Source: Clostridia bacterium (lineage in GTDB: Bacteria > Bacillota > Clostridia > Oscillospirales > UBA644). From it: 64,000 nt of DNA. A program made the position numbers and the translations under genes. Every line of letters begins with the position of its first letter. Within the stretch, counting starts at the first letter, position 1. The stretch is taken from the NCBI GenBank assembly GCA_017621705.1, contig JAGASR010000002.1, forward strand, positions 109,984-173,983. The letters are read 5' to 3'. The notes below the pieces were generated by a model, which ran no database searches, was not told the origin of the DNA, and saw only the letters and a list, made by a program, of their open reading frames with translations. This document shows, in pieces, positions 1-9,648 of this stretch.

Positions 1-563
1 GATACGAGAGCGGTGATATAGTAGGGACCCATGTCAAACATCGGGCCTGCGCATTTTTTGTAGTAGAATTCCGGATCCGGATGCCAGCTTTCGTGACCGT
101 GGCAGAGGAGGAATGCGTTACCTGCAACGGGTTCGCCGATGTAACCGTCGTCGATGAGTTTACGGCAGGTCTGGATGCCTGCGCCGAGGAATGTGTCGGG
201 AGCGCCGCCTATACGAACACCTTTCTTTTCAGCTTCGATCATGAGCTCTTTTGCATCTTCGAGGAAGCCGTTGAAGGGTTTTTCACTGTGAGCGGATTTG
301 CCTGCGGCAATGATCTGACGGTTAACGATGGTATGCTGGTCGGGGTTTGTGATGTTAAGAACGATCTCGATCTCGTCATCAGCAAGAAGTTCAGCAACGG
401 AAACAGCTTTCGGACCGTATTCTTCGGAACGTTTGATCGCACGTTCGTGAATTCTGTCCGCAACGTATTTAACTTCGGTGTTTTTGAAAACGGTTGTGAG
501 GTTTTTGAGGTATATAGGGCTGATGTTACCGCAGCCGATAACGCCTATTTTAACTTTGTCCAT
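1..563 (-). CDS. Gfo/Idh/MocA-family oxidoreductase, partial (C-terminus outside window)
   Basis: The 187 N-terminal residues of an NAD(P)-dependent sugar or polyol dehydrogenase are visible. The protein opens MDKVKIGVIGCGN, the start of a Rossmann fold, and later has SEKPF, the family's EKP signature carrying the catalytic Lys. The ATG at 561-563 follows an AAGGAGA ribosome binding site at normal spacing. The gene lies 36 bp downstream of a ThuA gene on the same strand. ThuA and Gfo/Idh genes are often paired in sugar-oxidation operons, so the two probably act on one substrate. The substrate cannot be read from the sequence. The downstream end is cut by position 1. Confidence 0.9.
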   Translation of the reverse strand, partial: MDKVKIGVIGCGNISPIYLKNLTTVFKNTEVKYVADRIHERAIKRSEEYGPKAVSVAELLADDEIEIVLNITNPDQHTIVNRQIIAAGKSAHSEKPFNGFLEDAKELMIEAEKKGVRIGGAPDTFLGAGIQTCRKLIDDGYIGEPVAGNAFLLCHGHESWHPDPEFYYKKCAGPMFDMGPYYITALV

Positions 564-599
564 AGTAATCTCTCCTTAAAAGTTTGGAAAATAATTTAA

Positions 600-1313
600 T
601 TAGAACATTTTAGCTGTGCTGGAATATTTGGTATAGTCGCCTGCAACGGATTTGCCTTCTGCCGCCCAGAGCATACCGCGTCTCTGAAGTTCCTGAGCTT
701 CGGGAATATCAAAGATGTCGTCGTGATGACCGAGGGTGTTGTAGAAAATTCTGCCCATGCCCCACATCTTAGTGTAAACAACGGGAACGTCAACTTCGCC
801 GTTCGTTGCATGATACCAGTTAGCTACGGGGAATCTTGTGGTTGCGAGTACGTTTACACAGGGGTCGATATGAATATAGTACTGTTCGCTCTTTACCATA
901 AAGTCTTCAATGCCGAAAATGATGGGGCTTGAAGCATTCTTCTTAATGTTGACTTTATATTCGATTTCGCCGCCGCCCGGATGGGATACCCACTGAGAAC
1001 CGGTCATGAACTGCCAGTCAACACTGGTGCGGAAAGAGTCGCACATACCGCCGTGACAGCCTGCCATACCTACGCCGGATGCAACTGCTTCGGATACAGA
1101 CTGCATCTGCTCCCAGGAGATCTCGCCGCCTGTTACGATAGGAACGATAAGATCAAGGCTCTTGAGCTTTTCTTTGTCTTCGTAAGAAGTCATGGTGTCG
1201 GAAATTTCAACGTCAAAATTTTCGTTTTCAAGGATTTTGCCGAATCTGTGCGCAACTTTTTCGGGTTCGTGTCCGTCCCAGCCGCCCCAGACGATAAGAG
1301 CTTTTTTGTTCAT
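600..1313 (-). CDS. ThuA-like domain protein (trehalose utilization family)
   Basis: This 237-residue protein has a ThuA-like, glutamine amidotransferase-related fold. It opens with KALIVWGGWDGHEP, the usual first strand and loop. It has a central GCHGGMCDSF at the turn that carries the nucleophile in class I amidotransferases, and a late YNTLGHHDD segment typical of ThuA. Family members are linked to disaccharide or 3-keto-sugar metabolism, mostly through Gfo/Idh neighbours, which is also the case here. The biochemical reaction is not settled for the family. The start follows AAGGAGATAT. The upstream region holds a TATACT box and a perfect inverted repeat. Confidence 0.88.
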   Translation of the reverse strand: MNKKALIVWGGWDGHEPEKVAHRFGKILENENFDVEISDTMTSYEDKEKLKSLDLIVPIVTGGEISWEQMQSVSEAVASGVGMAGCHGGMCDSFRTSVDWQFMTGSQWVSHPGGGEIEYKVNIKKNASSPIIFGIEDFMVKSEQYYIHIDPCVNVLATTRFPVANWYHATNGEVDVPVVYTKMWGMGRIFYNTLGHHDDIFDIPEAQELQRRGMLWAAEGKSVAGDYTKYSSTAKMF

Positions 1314-1333
1314 AAATATATCTCCTTAAAAAA

Positions 1334-1349
1334 TTAAGTTTTAACTTAA
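1334..1349. promoter_or_regulatory. inverted repeat upstream of ThuA gene, candidate operator
   Basis: TTAAGTT-TT-AACTTAA is a perfect 7-bp inverted repeat with a 2-bp centre. It lies about 20 bp upstream of the ThuA start codon and just downstream (for the reverse strand) of a TATACT -10-like box near 1355-1360. Its position fits an operator for the ThuA/Gfo-Idh pair. It is AT-rich, so chance is possible. No regulator gene lies next to it. Confidence 0.4.
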
Positions 1350-1487
1350 AATAAGTATACTTTATTTTACATTGTTTTTGCCGTAATTTCAATAGAAATA
1401 TTGCAAAAAATAATGGGCCCGAAAAAAATATTTATTGTGTATTTTTCCTATATTTGTTATCAATATATAATCATTAAGAATTATTGC

Positions 1488-1516
1488 TTGATTTTTCGAC
1501 CGTTATATGCTAAAAT
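1488..1516 (+). promoter_or_regulatory. promoter for HD-domain protein gene
   Basis: TTGATT (1488-1493), a 17-bp spacer, then TAAAAT (1511-1516), with TG one base upstream of the -10. It lies 49 bp before the TTG start codon. Confidence 0.65.
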
Positions 1517-1564
1517 AAATGCGGAAAACAACGCTTTTTTTACGTCATAAGGAGGTGTCGGAAA

Positions 1565-3034
1565 TTGGTCGGATTCGAAGTTAAAATAAATGCTTTTGTG
1601 GAAGATCTTCTGGACGGATATTTCCCCGATAAAGGCGACGGGAAAGTTATCCATGATCCGATCTGGGGCTCGGTTTTTTATGCAGGCTGGGAAATACAGA
1701 TAATCGACTCGCCCGTCGTCCAGCGTCTTCGAGATATTCATCAGCTCGGCATGGCGGATCTTACGTACACCGCCGCGCGTCACAGCCGTTTTGAGCATTC
1801 TCTCGGCACAGCCGCGATCGCAGGCAGAATGGCTGAACAGCTCAAAAAACGCAGTAAAGATTATCGGATTACAGATCTCGATGTCAATACGGTGCGCCTT
1901 GCGGCGCTTCTTCACGATGTCGGTCACTGCTTTTATTCTCATCTTTCCGAACGCGTTTACGGTGAAATGCCCGGCTTTTCGGAACTTATGAAAGAAAAGA
2001 ACGTCAAATGCTCGCCCCACGAGTTCATGTCGTATCTCATCATAACTTCCCCCGCTTTTTCCGCTTTTTTTGACGAATATATAGATTTTCCCGATAAGCA
2101 GTCCTGCCCCGATATCCTTCTTCGTGCCGCAAATATGGTCGTCGGCAAAAAGAATTATGACAGCGACGGCAATGCGCTCACTTTTCTGACCTCTATAATT
2201 AACGGCGAATTCGATGCCGATAAGCTCGACTATACCCAGCGAGACAGCTACACCGCCGGTATCGCAATGACGTACGGCGTCGAGCGTTTTCTCATGAAAC
2301 TTATGGTTCATCCGACCGAGGAAAACGGTAAGAAAAATTACGTTCTGGCGGTCGGTTCCGATGCTCTCACGACGATCGAGGAACTTATTTTCAACCGCAG
2401 CATACTGTATGTTTATATGTACCGCCATCAGAAAGTTCTTGCGACGGAGGCTGCGCTTCGGGACGTCGTTCTTGGCATGGTCGATGTAGGCCTTCTTCAC
2501 GATCCTTCGGATTTTCTTAAATATTCCGATTCCGATGTCGAAAATTTCGATACGGTAGACAGCATTCCGTTCGAATCCGAAAACAACCTTCTTCCGCTCG
2601 GCAGAATGATTAAAAATATAAAAGTACGTAAACTTCCCAAGAGGATCGACGAATTCTCTCTTGAAAAAATGGAGAAAAAAGACGACAGTCTCAGCGATTT
2701 TGCTTTCGTTCGCGAGTTTATCTCAAAGGTCGAAAAAGACCCTGCGGCGATCAGAAGAGCCGTATTCGAAAAAGTCAGAGACAAATATTTCGAGCTCGGA
2801 AAGATCGTCGATTTCACGCTTTTCGATATCTATGTCAGCTTTCCGCCGATGATAAAAACAAGCACCGATTTTCTGCTCGTTTCAAAGAACGGAACGGTGC
2901 GCTCGACCGCCGATAAAAAATATATCAAAGACTGGGCAGAGGCTTTCGCCGCCGAAAAATGGCGCGGATATATCTTCTGCAATTCCAATGTCGACAGGAA
3001 AATTGCGGCTGAATGCTTAAAAGGCGGTTTTTAA
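1565..3034 (+). CDS. HD-domain phosphohydrolase (dGTPase/SAMHD1-like)
   Basis: A 489-residue HD-superfamily metal-dependent phosphohydrolase. The motifs are RHSRFEHSLGTA (first metal His) near residues 75-86, then LLHDVGHCFYSH, which contains the HD pair, and a later DADKLDYTQRDSY, the distal Asp signature of the YdhJ/SAMHD1-like group. Relatives hydrolyse dNTPs or other nucleotides, but the substrate here is unknown. The start is TTG at 1565, chosen because AAGGAGGTG lies just upstream and no ATG fits. The gene stands alone with its own promoter. The C-terminal third, after about residue 330, is less conserved. Confidence 0.85.
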   Translation: MVGFEVKINAFVEDLLDGYFPDKGDGKVIHDPIWGSVFYAGWEIQIIDSPVVQRLRDIHQLGMADLTYTAARHSRFEHSLGTAAIAGRMAEQLKKRSKDYRITDLDVNTVRLAALLHDVGHCFYSHLSERVYGEMPGFSELMKEKNVKCSPHEFMSYLIITSPAFSAFFDEYIDFPDKQSCPDILLRAANMVVGKKNYDSDGNALTFLTSIINGEFDADKLDYTQRDSYTAGIAMTYGVERFLMKLMVHPTEENGKKNYVLAVGSDALTTIEELIFNRSILYVYMYRHQKVLATEAALRDVVLGMVDVGLLHDPSDFLKYSDSDVENFDTVDSIPFESENNLLPLGRMIKNIKVRKLPKRIDEFSLEKMEKKDDSLSDFAFVREFISKVEKDPAAIRRAVFEKVRDKYFELGKIVDFTLFDIYVSFPPMIKTSTDFLLVSKNGTVRSTADKKYIKDWAEAFAAEKWRGYIFCNSNVDRKIAAECLKGGF

Positions 3035-3080
3035 ATCATATTTTTGCAAAAAAAATACATGTTTTTTTACATTTTACCTC

Positions 3081-3109
3081 TTGAAATACAGCGAAATTTT
3101 TTGTATAAT
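3081..3109 (+). promoter_or_regulatory. gdhA promoter
   Basis: TTGAAA (3081-3086), a 17-bp spacer, TATAAT (3104-3109). It leaves a leader of about 65 nt before the AGGAGG site and ATG of gdhA. Confidence 0.8.
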
Positions 3110-3146
3110 ATTTCGTATCTTATTTTTTATTGATTTAATAAAGTAA

Positions 3147-4529
<1,383 letters not shown>

Positions 4530-4550
4530 GATAAACTAAATAGTTTTATT

Positions 4551-4586
4551 GTCCCGGTCGTCCAAAAACGATCGGGACAGTTTTAT
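4551..4586 (+). terminator. gdhA rho-independent terminator
   Basis: GTCCCGGTCGT (4551-4561) pairs with ACGATCGGGAC (4568-4578) with one G-T pair, followed by AGTTTTATT. It lies 22 bp after the gdhA stop. Confidence 0.85.
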
Positions 4587-4626
4587 TCGCCTTTGGCGAG
4601 TGATATAAAATAGCAGATACAAACGA

Positions 4627-4654
4627 AAAAAGCTCCTTTTTACAGGAGCTTTTT
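4627..4654. terminator. second terminator hairpin downstream of gdhA
   Basis: AAAAAGCTCCT, loop TTTTAC, AGGAGCTTTTT: a perfect 11-bp stem with A and T tracts on both sides, so it can act in either direction. Confidence 0.75.
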
Positions 4655-5003
4655 CGCATAAAAAATTTAAGAGAAGGTAGATATGAAAAATCAGTGGAAT
4701 AAGCAATGTCGGGTTTCTCCGCCGTTCTTCGTTCCGGTATCGAGGATTTAAAAAAGGCTTCCGACCCGTCACCGCCAAAGCAACGGGATCGGAAAATAGA
4801 GGGGGAGAAAATAATCGAAAAAATATTTCAAATCGGAATATGCTTTTGATTACGGTTAAAGTATAACTCCAAAATAACGAAAAAAAATGATACACTTGTG
4901 GCACAGTTGCGGCAGATATTGCCTGAAAATAAAATACCTAAAGCCGGTAATAAATATTTTTCATAAAAACTGAAAAATCCCTCTTCCATATTTTAATATT
5001 TTA
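4655..5003. other. gene-free stretch with a strong hairpin (4759-4794)
   Basis: No coding frame here has a ribosome binding site or plausible protein. A locally GC-rich block (about 4710-4800) contains TTCCGA-CCCGT (4759-4769) paired with ACGGG-A-TCGGAA (4783-4794), an 11-bp stem with one bulge. Read on the reverse strand, the hairpin is followed closely by GCCTTTTTT, which would fit an intrinsic terminator or the 3' end of a short reverse-strand transcript. The rest is AT-rich spacer leading into the response-regulator promoter. Confidence 0.45.
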
Positions 5004-5012
5004 TGGTATACT
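4984..5012 (+). promoter_or_regulatory. promoter of two-component system operon
   Basis: TATACT (5007-5012) preceded by TGG gives an extended -10. The -35 (TTCCAT, 4984-4989) is weak. The predicted transcript start near 5019 excludes a translation start at 5003 and supports the ATG at 5072. Confidence 0.6.
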
Positions 5013-5071
5013 ATAAGTATGAACAAAAAATACGAAACAACAACAAGCATAAATTTCCACGGAGGTACAAA

Positions 5072-5779
5072 ATGTCAAAAATGATATACGTCGTTGACGA
5101 CGAGATGGATATAAGAGCGATCGTTCGCTCCTACCTTGAAAAAGAAGGATTTACCGTCAACGAATACGAAAACGGCGAGGACGCTCTTGCCGCATTCAAT
5201 CAGCAGATGCCCGATATGCTCATCATCGATATCATGATGCCCGGTATGTCCGGCTTTGAACTTTGCAACGAGATCAGAAAAAAAGCAAACACTCCCATAA
5301 TCATCGTTTCCGCCCGTGACGAAGAGCTTGACCGTATTCTCGGCATCGAAATGGGCGCCGATGACTATATTCCCAAGCCCTTCTCTCCCCGCGAAATGGT
5401 CGCAAGGGCAAAAGCCGTTTTCCGCAGAATTGACGGTATGCGTAACGATGTCTCCGACGATTCTTCCCCCAGATGCCGCGATCTTAAAATTTACCCCGAC
5501 GAACGCCGCATTGTAAAAGTTTCCGCAGACGGCGAAGAGGATATAAACCTCACAGCGATGGAATATAATTTCATCAATTTCATGATAACCAATAAGAACC
5601 GCGTTTTCACAAGAGATCAGCTTCTCACAAATATCTGGGAATACCAGTATATCGGCGATACCCGTGCTGTCGATGACCTTGTAAAACGTATCCGCAAGAA
5701 GCTCGACAGCCACAATACCGAGTTTTCTATCGAGACGGTCTGGGGTTACGGATATAAAGTTACCGATAATGTAGACTGA
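5072..5779 (+). CDS. OmpR/PhoB-family response regulator
   Basis: A 235-residue transcription factor. The receiver domain (about 1-118) has the acidic pair in VVDDEMD, the phospho-acceptor Asp53 in LIIDIMMPG, the switch Thr/Ser region IIIVSARD, and Lys102 in DDYIPKPFSP. The C-terminal winged helix (about 135-232) has LTAMEYNFINFMITNKNRVF and DDLVKRIRKKL, typical of OmpR-type DNA binding. ATG 5072 follows GGAGG at 6-nt spacing. A longer in-frame start at 5003 lies within the promoter. The cognate histidine kinase starts 4 bp after the stop, so the pair is co-transcribed. The signal and targets are unknown; a BNR-repeat protein follows in the same run. Confidence 0.93.
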   Translation: MSKMIYVVDDEMDIRAIVRSYLEKEGFTVNEYENGEDALAAFNQQMPDMLIIDIMMPGMSGFELCNEIRKKANTPIIIVSARDEELDRILGIEMGADDYIPKPFSPREMVARAKAVFRRIDGMRNDVSDDSSPRCRDLKIYPDERRIVKVSADGEEDINLTAMEYNFINFMITNKNRVFTRDQLLTNIWEYQYIGDTRAVDDLVKRIRKKLDSHNTEFSIETVWGYGYKVTDNVD

Positions 5780-5783
5780 TGCT

Positions 5784-7160
5784 ATGAGATGCAGTATAAA
5801 AACGAAGCTGATACTGTCTTACGCAGTAATCATCTTCCTTATGGCGGGTATTTCGATGTCTTTCGTTTCGCTCTTTTCCGAGGCATATATCCTTAACGAT
5901 GCGCGGACAAGGCTTCGTCAGTACGCTGACCGTATCGCCATAACTCTCGCTTCAAAACAGACTTCTTTCCCGTTTTTTTACGATTTCATGTGGGAAAGCG
6001 TAGTGCGTGAAGTCTCGGATAATAACTTTTCGCTTGCGATCTTCAATTCTGATACCGAGCTTTATGCCGTCTCGAATTTCGATATGATAAACCTCAATGA
6101 GGAGACTCTTATCAGATACGTTCAGATGCGAGACGGTCGAAACGGAGCGTTTGTCATACCGGAAAACAGAGAGACTTTCGTCGCTTATTCCCGTCAGATC
6201 AAATATTCAAACGGTGAGACTTTCGCAACGATCGTCGCAATAATGCAGGTGGACCGTTATAATCTTGACGGACTGCTTTTCGTCCTGTTTTTCGTTTCGG
6301 TCATGGCGGCATCGTTCGTCGCCGTCATCAGTGCGCTTCTTTTCTCGGGTCAGCTCACCCGTAATCTCAAAAAACTGCAGCGACGGGCAAATATGCTTGC
6401 AAAACGGCAGTTTGATAATACCATCACCATCTATTCCAATGACGAGGTCGGCGATCTCGCAAGATCGATCGATGAAATGGCGAAGAGCATCGAGGAATAC
6501 GACCGCAGTCAGAAAGTATTTTTACAGAATGCATCGCACGAGCTCCGCACACCGCTTATGTCTATTCGTGGATATGTCGAAGGTCTTCGCGACGGTATTT
6601 TTACGGATAACGCAGATGCGGTCTACGATTCGATCTTAAACCAGACTTCCCGTCTCGAAAAACTTGTCGAAGACGTAATGTATCTTTCTAAGATCGAGAC
6701 GACGAAAGATATTATTCAGATCTCGACCGTCAATACTCTCGAGATCGTTGACGAAGCGATCGAAAGGGTAGAGGGTATTGCGACGGCGAACGATATTTCC
6801 GTAATCAAAGGCGATATCCTGATTGCAAATATTCAGGGTGACGGTGAGCATCTTGCGACCGTATTCACCAATCTTTTTTCTAACTCGCTTCGCTTTGCGA
6901 AAGAAAAGATCGTCATCGAAGCCGTTCCCGTCGAAAACGGAGTTGTCTTTACTGTCACGGACGACGGTCCCGGTATCAGCGAAGACGATATTCCGCATCT
7001 TTTCGACAGATTCTATAAAGGCAAAAAGGGCAAACACGGCCTCGGTCTTGCGATCGTAAAAGCTATTGTTACCGCTCATAAAGGCAGGGTCGATGCATAT
7101 AACCGTACCGACGGACAGTCGGGCGCAGTCTTCGAGATATTCCTGCCGATACAGAAATAA
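5784..7160 (+). CDS. membrane sensor histidine kinase
   Basis: A 458-residue kinase. It has TM1 (about 8-30), an extracytoplasmic sensor loop (about 31-162), TM2 (about 163-187), a HAMP linker, the HisKA phospho-acceptor His252 in QNASHELRTPLMSIRGY, and a C-terminal HATPase domain. The ATPase has an N box NLFSNSLRFA, the G1 box DDGPGIS, an F box HLFDRFYKG and the G2 box HGLGLAIV. All residues needed for activity are present. The start lies 4 bp after the response-regulator stop. It presumably phosphorylates Asp53 of that partner. No ligand-binding motif is recognised in the sensor loop. Confidence 0.93.
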   Translation: MRCSIKTKLILSYAVIIFLMAGISMSFVSLFSEAYILNDARTRLRQYADRIAITLASKQTSFPFFYDFMWESVVREVSDNNFSLAIFNSDTELYAVSNFDMINLNEETLIRYVQMRDGRNGAFVIPENRETFVAYSRQIKYSNGETFATIVAIMQVDRYNLDGLLFVLFFVSVMAASFVAVISALLFSGQLTRNLKKLQRRANMLAKRQFDNTITIYSNDEVGDLARSIDEMAKSIEEYDRSQKVFLQNASHELRTPLMSIRGYVEGLRDGIFTDNADAVYDSILNQTSRLEKLVEDVMYLSKIETTKDIIQISTVNTLEIVDEAIERVEGIATANDISVIKGDILIANIQGDGEHLATVFTNLFSNSLRFAKEKIVIEAVPVENGVVFTVTDDGPGISEDDIPHLFDRFYKGKKGKHGLGLAIVKAIVTAHKGRVDAYNRTDGQSGAVFEIFLPIQK

Positions 7161-7181
7161 ATTTATATAAGGGGAAAAATA

Positions 7182-8426
7182 ATGCGCAGAGATTACACGA
7201 TTCCTGTCGTCGATATTTCCGACGAAAAGCAGAGACAGACAGTCGTCGATTACGAAAAAGGTCTTTATATCGGCCATCCGACGACCGTTCTTCTTGACGA
7301 TAACAAGACGATCGTTACCGTTTATCCGAAAAATCACGGCTACGGACAGATCGTACTCAAAAAAAGCTTCGATGCGGGCATTACCTGGTCCGAACGTCTT
7401 CCCGTTCCCGACAGCTTTTCCACCTCTCTCGAAACTCCCACGATCTATAAAGTTTACGATAAAGACGGAAAACGCCGCCTTATCCTCTTTTCGGGCCTTT
7501 ACCCGATAAGAATGTCCGTTTCCGAGGACGACGGCGACACATGGTCCGAACTCAAGCCGATCGGCAATTACGGCGGAATCGTCGCCATGGGCGATCTGTG
7601 CGAAGTCGGAAAAGGCGAATATATAGCGCTTTTTCACGATGACGGCAGATTTATAAACGGCGGCAATTTCGAAAGAAGAACCGTCTACCGCACGGGTGAG
7701 GGCGCATCCGTCAGAACAAAACTCATGCACAGCTATTCGCAGGACGACGGTAAAACCTGGTCCGAAAAGCAGGACAGCTGGGTCAAAACTCTCGAAAAAG
7801 AGGGCGACGTCTGGAACGAGATCTATAATGTCGATTCGGGCAGAGTTACGGGCAGGATCATTGTTTATCAGGTCGAGTCGCACGACGGCGGCCTTACATG
7901 GTCCGAACCTCACGCTATCTGCACTCACGAGGTCTGCGACCTTTGCGAACCTGCGATCATCCGTTCTCCCGACGGCAACGAGATCTGCGCCGTAATGCGT
8001 GAAAATGCGAAGAAAATGAATTCCCATGCGATCTTTTCTTCCGATAACGGCAAAACATGGTCCGAACCCGTCGAACTTCAGGGCGCGCTTACGGGCGACA
8101 GACACTGCGCACGTTATCTCAAAGACGGCAGACTTTTTATATCTTTCCGCGATACTTGTCTCGATTCCCCCACATGGGGCGACTGGTGCGCATGGATCGG
8201 TACATACGACGATATCAAAAACGGCGGCGAGGGCAGTTACCGTGTCCGTATCATGAAAAACTATAAAAACGGAGACTGCGCATACCCCGGCGTTGAGATC
8301 CTTCCCGACGGAACGGTCGTAACAACAACTTACGGTCATTTTACTGAGGGCGAAGAAGCGTATGTCGTATCCGTACGTTTCCATCCCGATGAACTCGACG
8401 AAAAATTAAAAAATATTGTAAAATAA
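7182..8426 (+). CDS. BNR/Asp-box repeat protein, sialidase-like fold
   Basis: A 414-residue protein with five Asp boxes of the form S-x-D-x-G-x-T-W: SFDAGITW (62-69), SEDDGDTW (114-121), SQDDGKTW (186-193), SHDGGLTW (233-240) and SSDNGKTW (286-293). This repeat pattern marks the six-bladed propeller of sialidase-like proteins. There is no signal peptide, so it should be cytoplasmic. The canonical FRIP motif of GH33 sialidases is not seen, so sialidase activity is unproven. Other propeller glycosidases, or a non-enzymatic role, are possible. It follows the kinase by 21 bp with GGGG as a weak ribosome site and may belong to the same transcript. Confidence 0.75.
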   Translation: MRRDYTIPVVDISDEKQRQTVVDYEKGLYIGHPTTVLLDDNKTIVTVYPKNHGYGQIVLKKSFDAGITWSERLPVPDSFSTSLETPTIYKVYDKDGKRRLILFSGLYPIRMSVSEDDGDTWSELKPIGNYGGIVAMGDLCEVGKGEYIALFHDDGRFINGGNFERRTVYRTGEGASVRTKLMHSYSQDDGKTWSEKQDSWVKTLEKEGDVWNEIYNVDSGRVTGRIIVYQVESHDGGLTWSEPHAICTHEVCDLCEPAIIRSPDGNEICAVMRENAKKMNSHAIFSSDNGKTWSEPVELQGALTGDRHCARYLKDGRLFISFRDTCLDSPTWGDWCAWIGTYDDIKNGGEGSYRVRIMKNYKNGDCAYPGVEILPDGTVVTTTYGHFTEGEEAYVVSVRFHPDELDEKLKNIVK

Positions 8427-8459
8427 TGGTCTTAACTTGATTTGCTCATAAATTTTTTC

Positions 8460-8488
8460 TTGACTTTGAGAAAATTCTGTGATACAAT
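8460..8488 (+). promoter_or_regulatory. ilvE promoter
   Basis: TTGACT (8460-8465), a 17-bp spacer, TACAAT (8483-8488), with TG upstream of the -10. It lies 38 bp before the ilvE ATG. Confidence 0.75.
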
Positions 8489-8525
8489 AAAAGTTAATGT
8501 AATAATTAAGTTTGGAGACGAAATT

Positions 8526-9593
8526 ATGGAATTAAAAATCACCAAAAACACCGCTCCGAAAGCAAAAGTTCCCGCTAATGAACTCCGTTTCGGAACAACT
8601 TTTACCGATCATATGTTCATCATGAAGCATTCTTCCGAGAATGGCTGGCATGATGCTCAGATAGTACCCTACGGCCCTATCTCCCTTGACCCCTCCGCAA
8701 TGGTTTTCCACTATGCTCAGGAAATTTTCGAAGGTCTTAAGGCTTACCGTACAAGCGAAGACGGCGAAATCTACCTTTTCCGTCCCGAAAAGAACTTCGA
8801 AAGAATGAATCTTTCCTGCGACAGAATGTGTATTCCCCGTTTTGACGGCGAAGAAGTTCTCGACGCTCTCGAACAGCTCATCAAAATCGATTCCAGCTGG
8901 ATTCCCACAGCACCCGGAACCTCCCTCTATATCCGTCCTTTCATTATCGCTATCGATAAGCAGGTAGGCGTTCATCCTTCTCACGAATACCTCTTCATCA
9001 TCATTCTTTCTCCCGTCGGATCTTACTTCAAAGAGGGCCTCAAACCCGTTAAGATCTACGTTGAGACCGAATATACCAGAGCTGCTCGCGGCGGTACAGG
9101 TATGGCTAAATGCGGCGGTAACTACGCTGCATCCCTCATCGGTCAGCAGAAAGCTGAAAAACTCCAGTATTCTCAGGTTCTCTGGCTCGACGGTCAGGAA
9201 CATAAATATGTCGAAGAAGTCGGCGCTATGAACGTTTTCTTCAAGATCAACGGCACCATCGTTACCCCCTCTCTCGACGGCAGCATTCTTCCCGGTATCA
9301 CCAGAAGATCCGTTCTCGAACTTCTCCGTCATAAGGGCTACAAAGTTGAAGAAAGAATGCTTCCCATTGATGAACTCATGGAAGCTGCAAACAGCGGCGC
9401 TCTCGAAGAGGCTTGGGGTACAGGTACTGCGGCTGTTATCAGCCCCATCGGCGAACTCAACCGCGACGGCAACATCTGCGTTATCAACAACAACGCTATC
9501 GGTCCCGTTTCCCAGATGCTTTATGATGAACTCACAGGTATCCAGTGGGGTCTCAAAGACGATCCGTTCGGCTGGAGAAGAATCGTTAAATAA
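8526..9593 (+). CDS. ilvE: branched-chain amino acid aminotransferase
   Basis: A 355-residue PLP-dependent fold-type IV aminotransferase for Leu, Ile and Val. It has DHMFIMKHSSENGWHDAQI near the N-terminus, FHYAQEIFEGLKAYRT, then GTGMAKCGGNYAASL, and LWLDGQEHKYVEEVGAMN with the PLP Lys region, plus a late WGTGTAAVISPIG phosphate-binding loop. The length matches the IlvE large form. ATG 8526 is preferred over the upstream in-frame ATG at 8442 because GGAG sits at 8514-8517 and the promoter ends at 8488, inside the longer version. It stands alone between its own promoter and a terminator. Confidence 0.95.
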   Translation: MELKITKNTAPKAKVPANELRFGTTFTDHMFIMKHSSENGWHDAQIVPYGPISLDPSAMVFHYAQEIFEGLKAYRTSEDGEIYLFRPEKNFERMNLSCDRMCIPRFDGEEVLDALEQLIKIDSSWIPTAPGTSLYIRPFIIAIDKQVGVHPSHEYLFIIILSPVGSYFKEGLKPVKIYVETEYTRAARGGTGMAKCGGNYAASLIGQQKAEKLQYSQVLWLDGQEHKYVEEVGAMNVFFKINGTIVTPSLDGSILPGITRRSVLELLRHKGYKVEERMLPIDELMEAANSGALEEAWGTGTAAVISPIGELNRDGNICVINNNAIGPVSQMLYDELTGIQWGLKDDPFGWRRIVK

Positions 9594-9610
9594 GTTTTCA
9601 GACAAAAAAT

Positions 9611-9648
9611 ATGAACTGTCCTCGTCAAAAAGGGCAGTTCATTTTTTT
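9611..9648. terminator. bidirectional terminator between ilvE and the convergent gene
   Basis: ATGAACTGTCC (9611-9621) pairs with GGGCAGTTCAT (9632-9642), followed by a T run (9643-9648). The stop codon of the convergent reverse-strand gene overlaps the T run. Confidence 0.85.

Noticed and set aside
4536..4904. A 122-codon reverse-strand frame after gdhA
   Set aside because: It runs through two terminators, has no ribosome site, and its peptide resembles no protein.
5003..5071. A longer start for the response regulator
   Set aside because: The first codon lies inside the extended -10 promoter; ATG 5072 has GGAGG at normal spacing.
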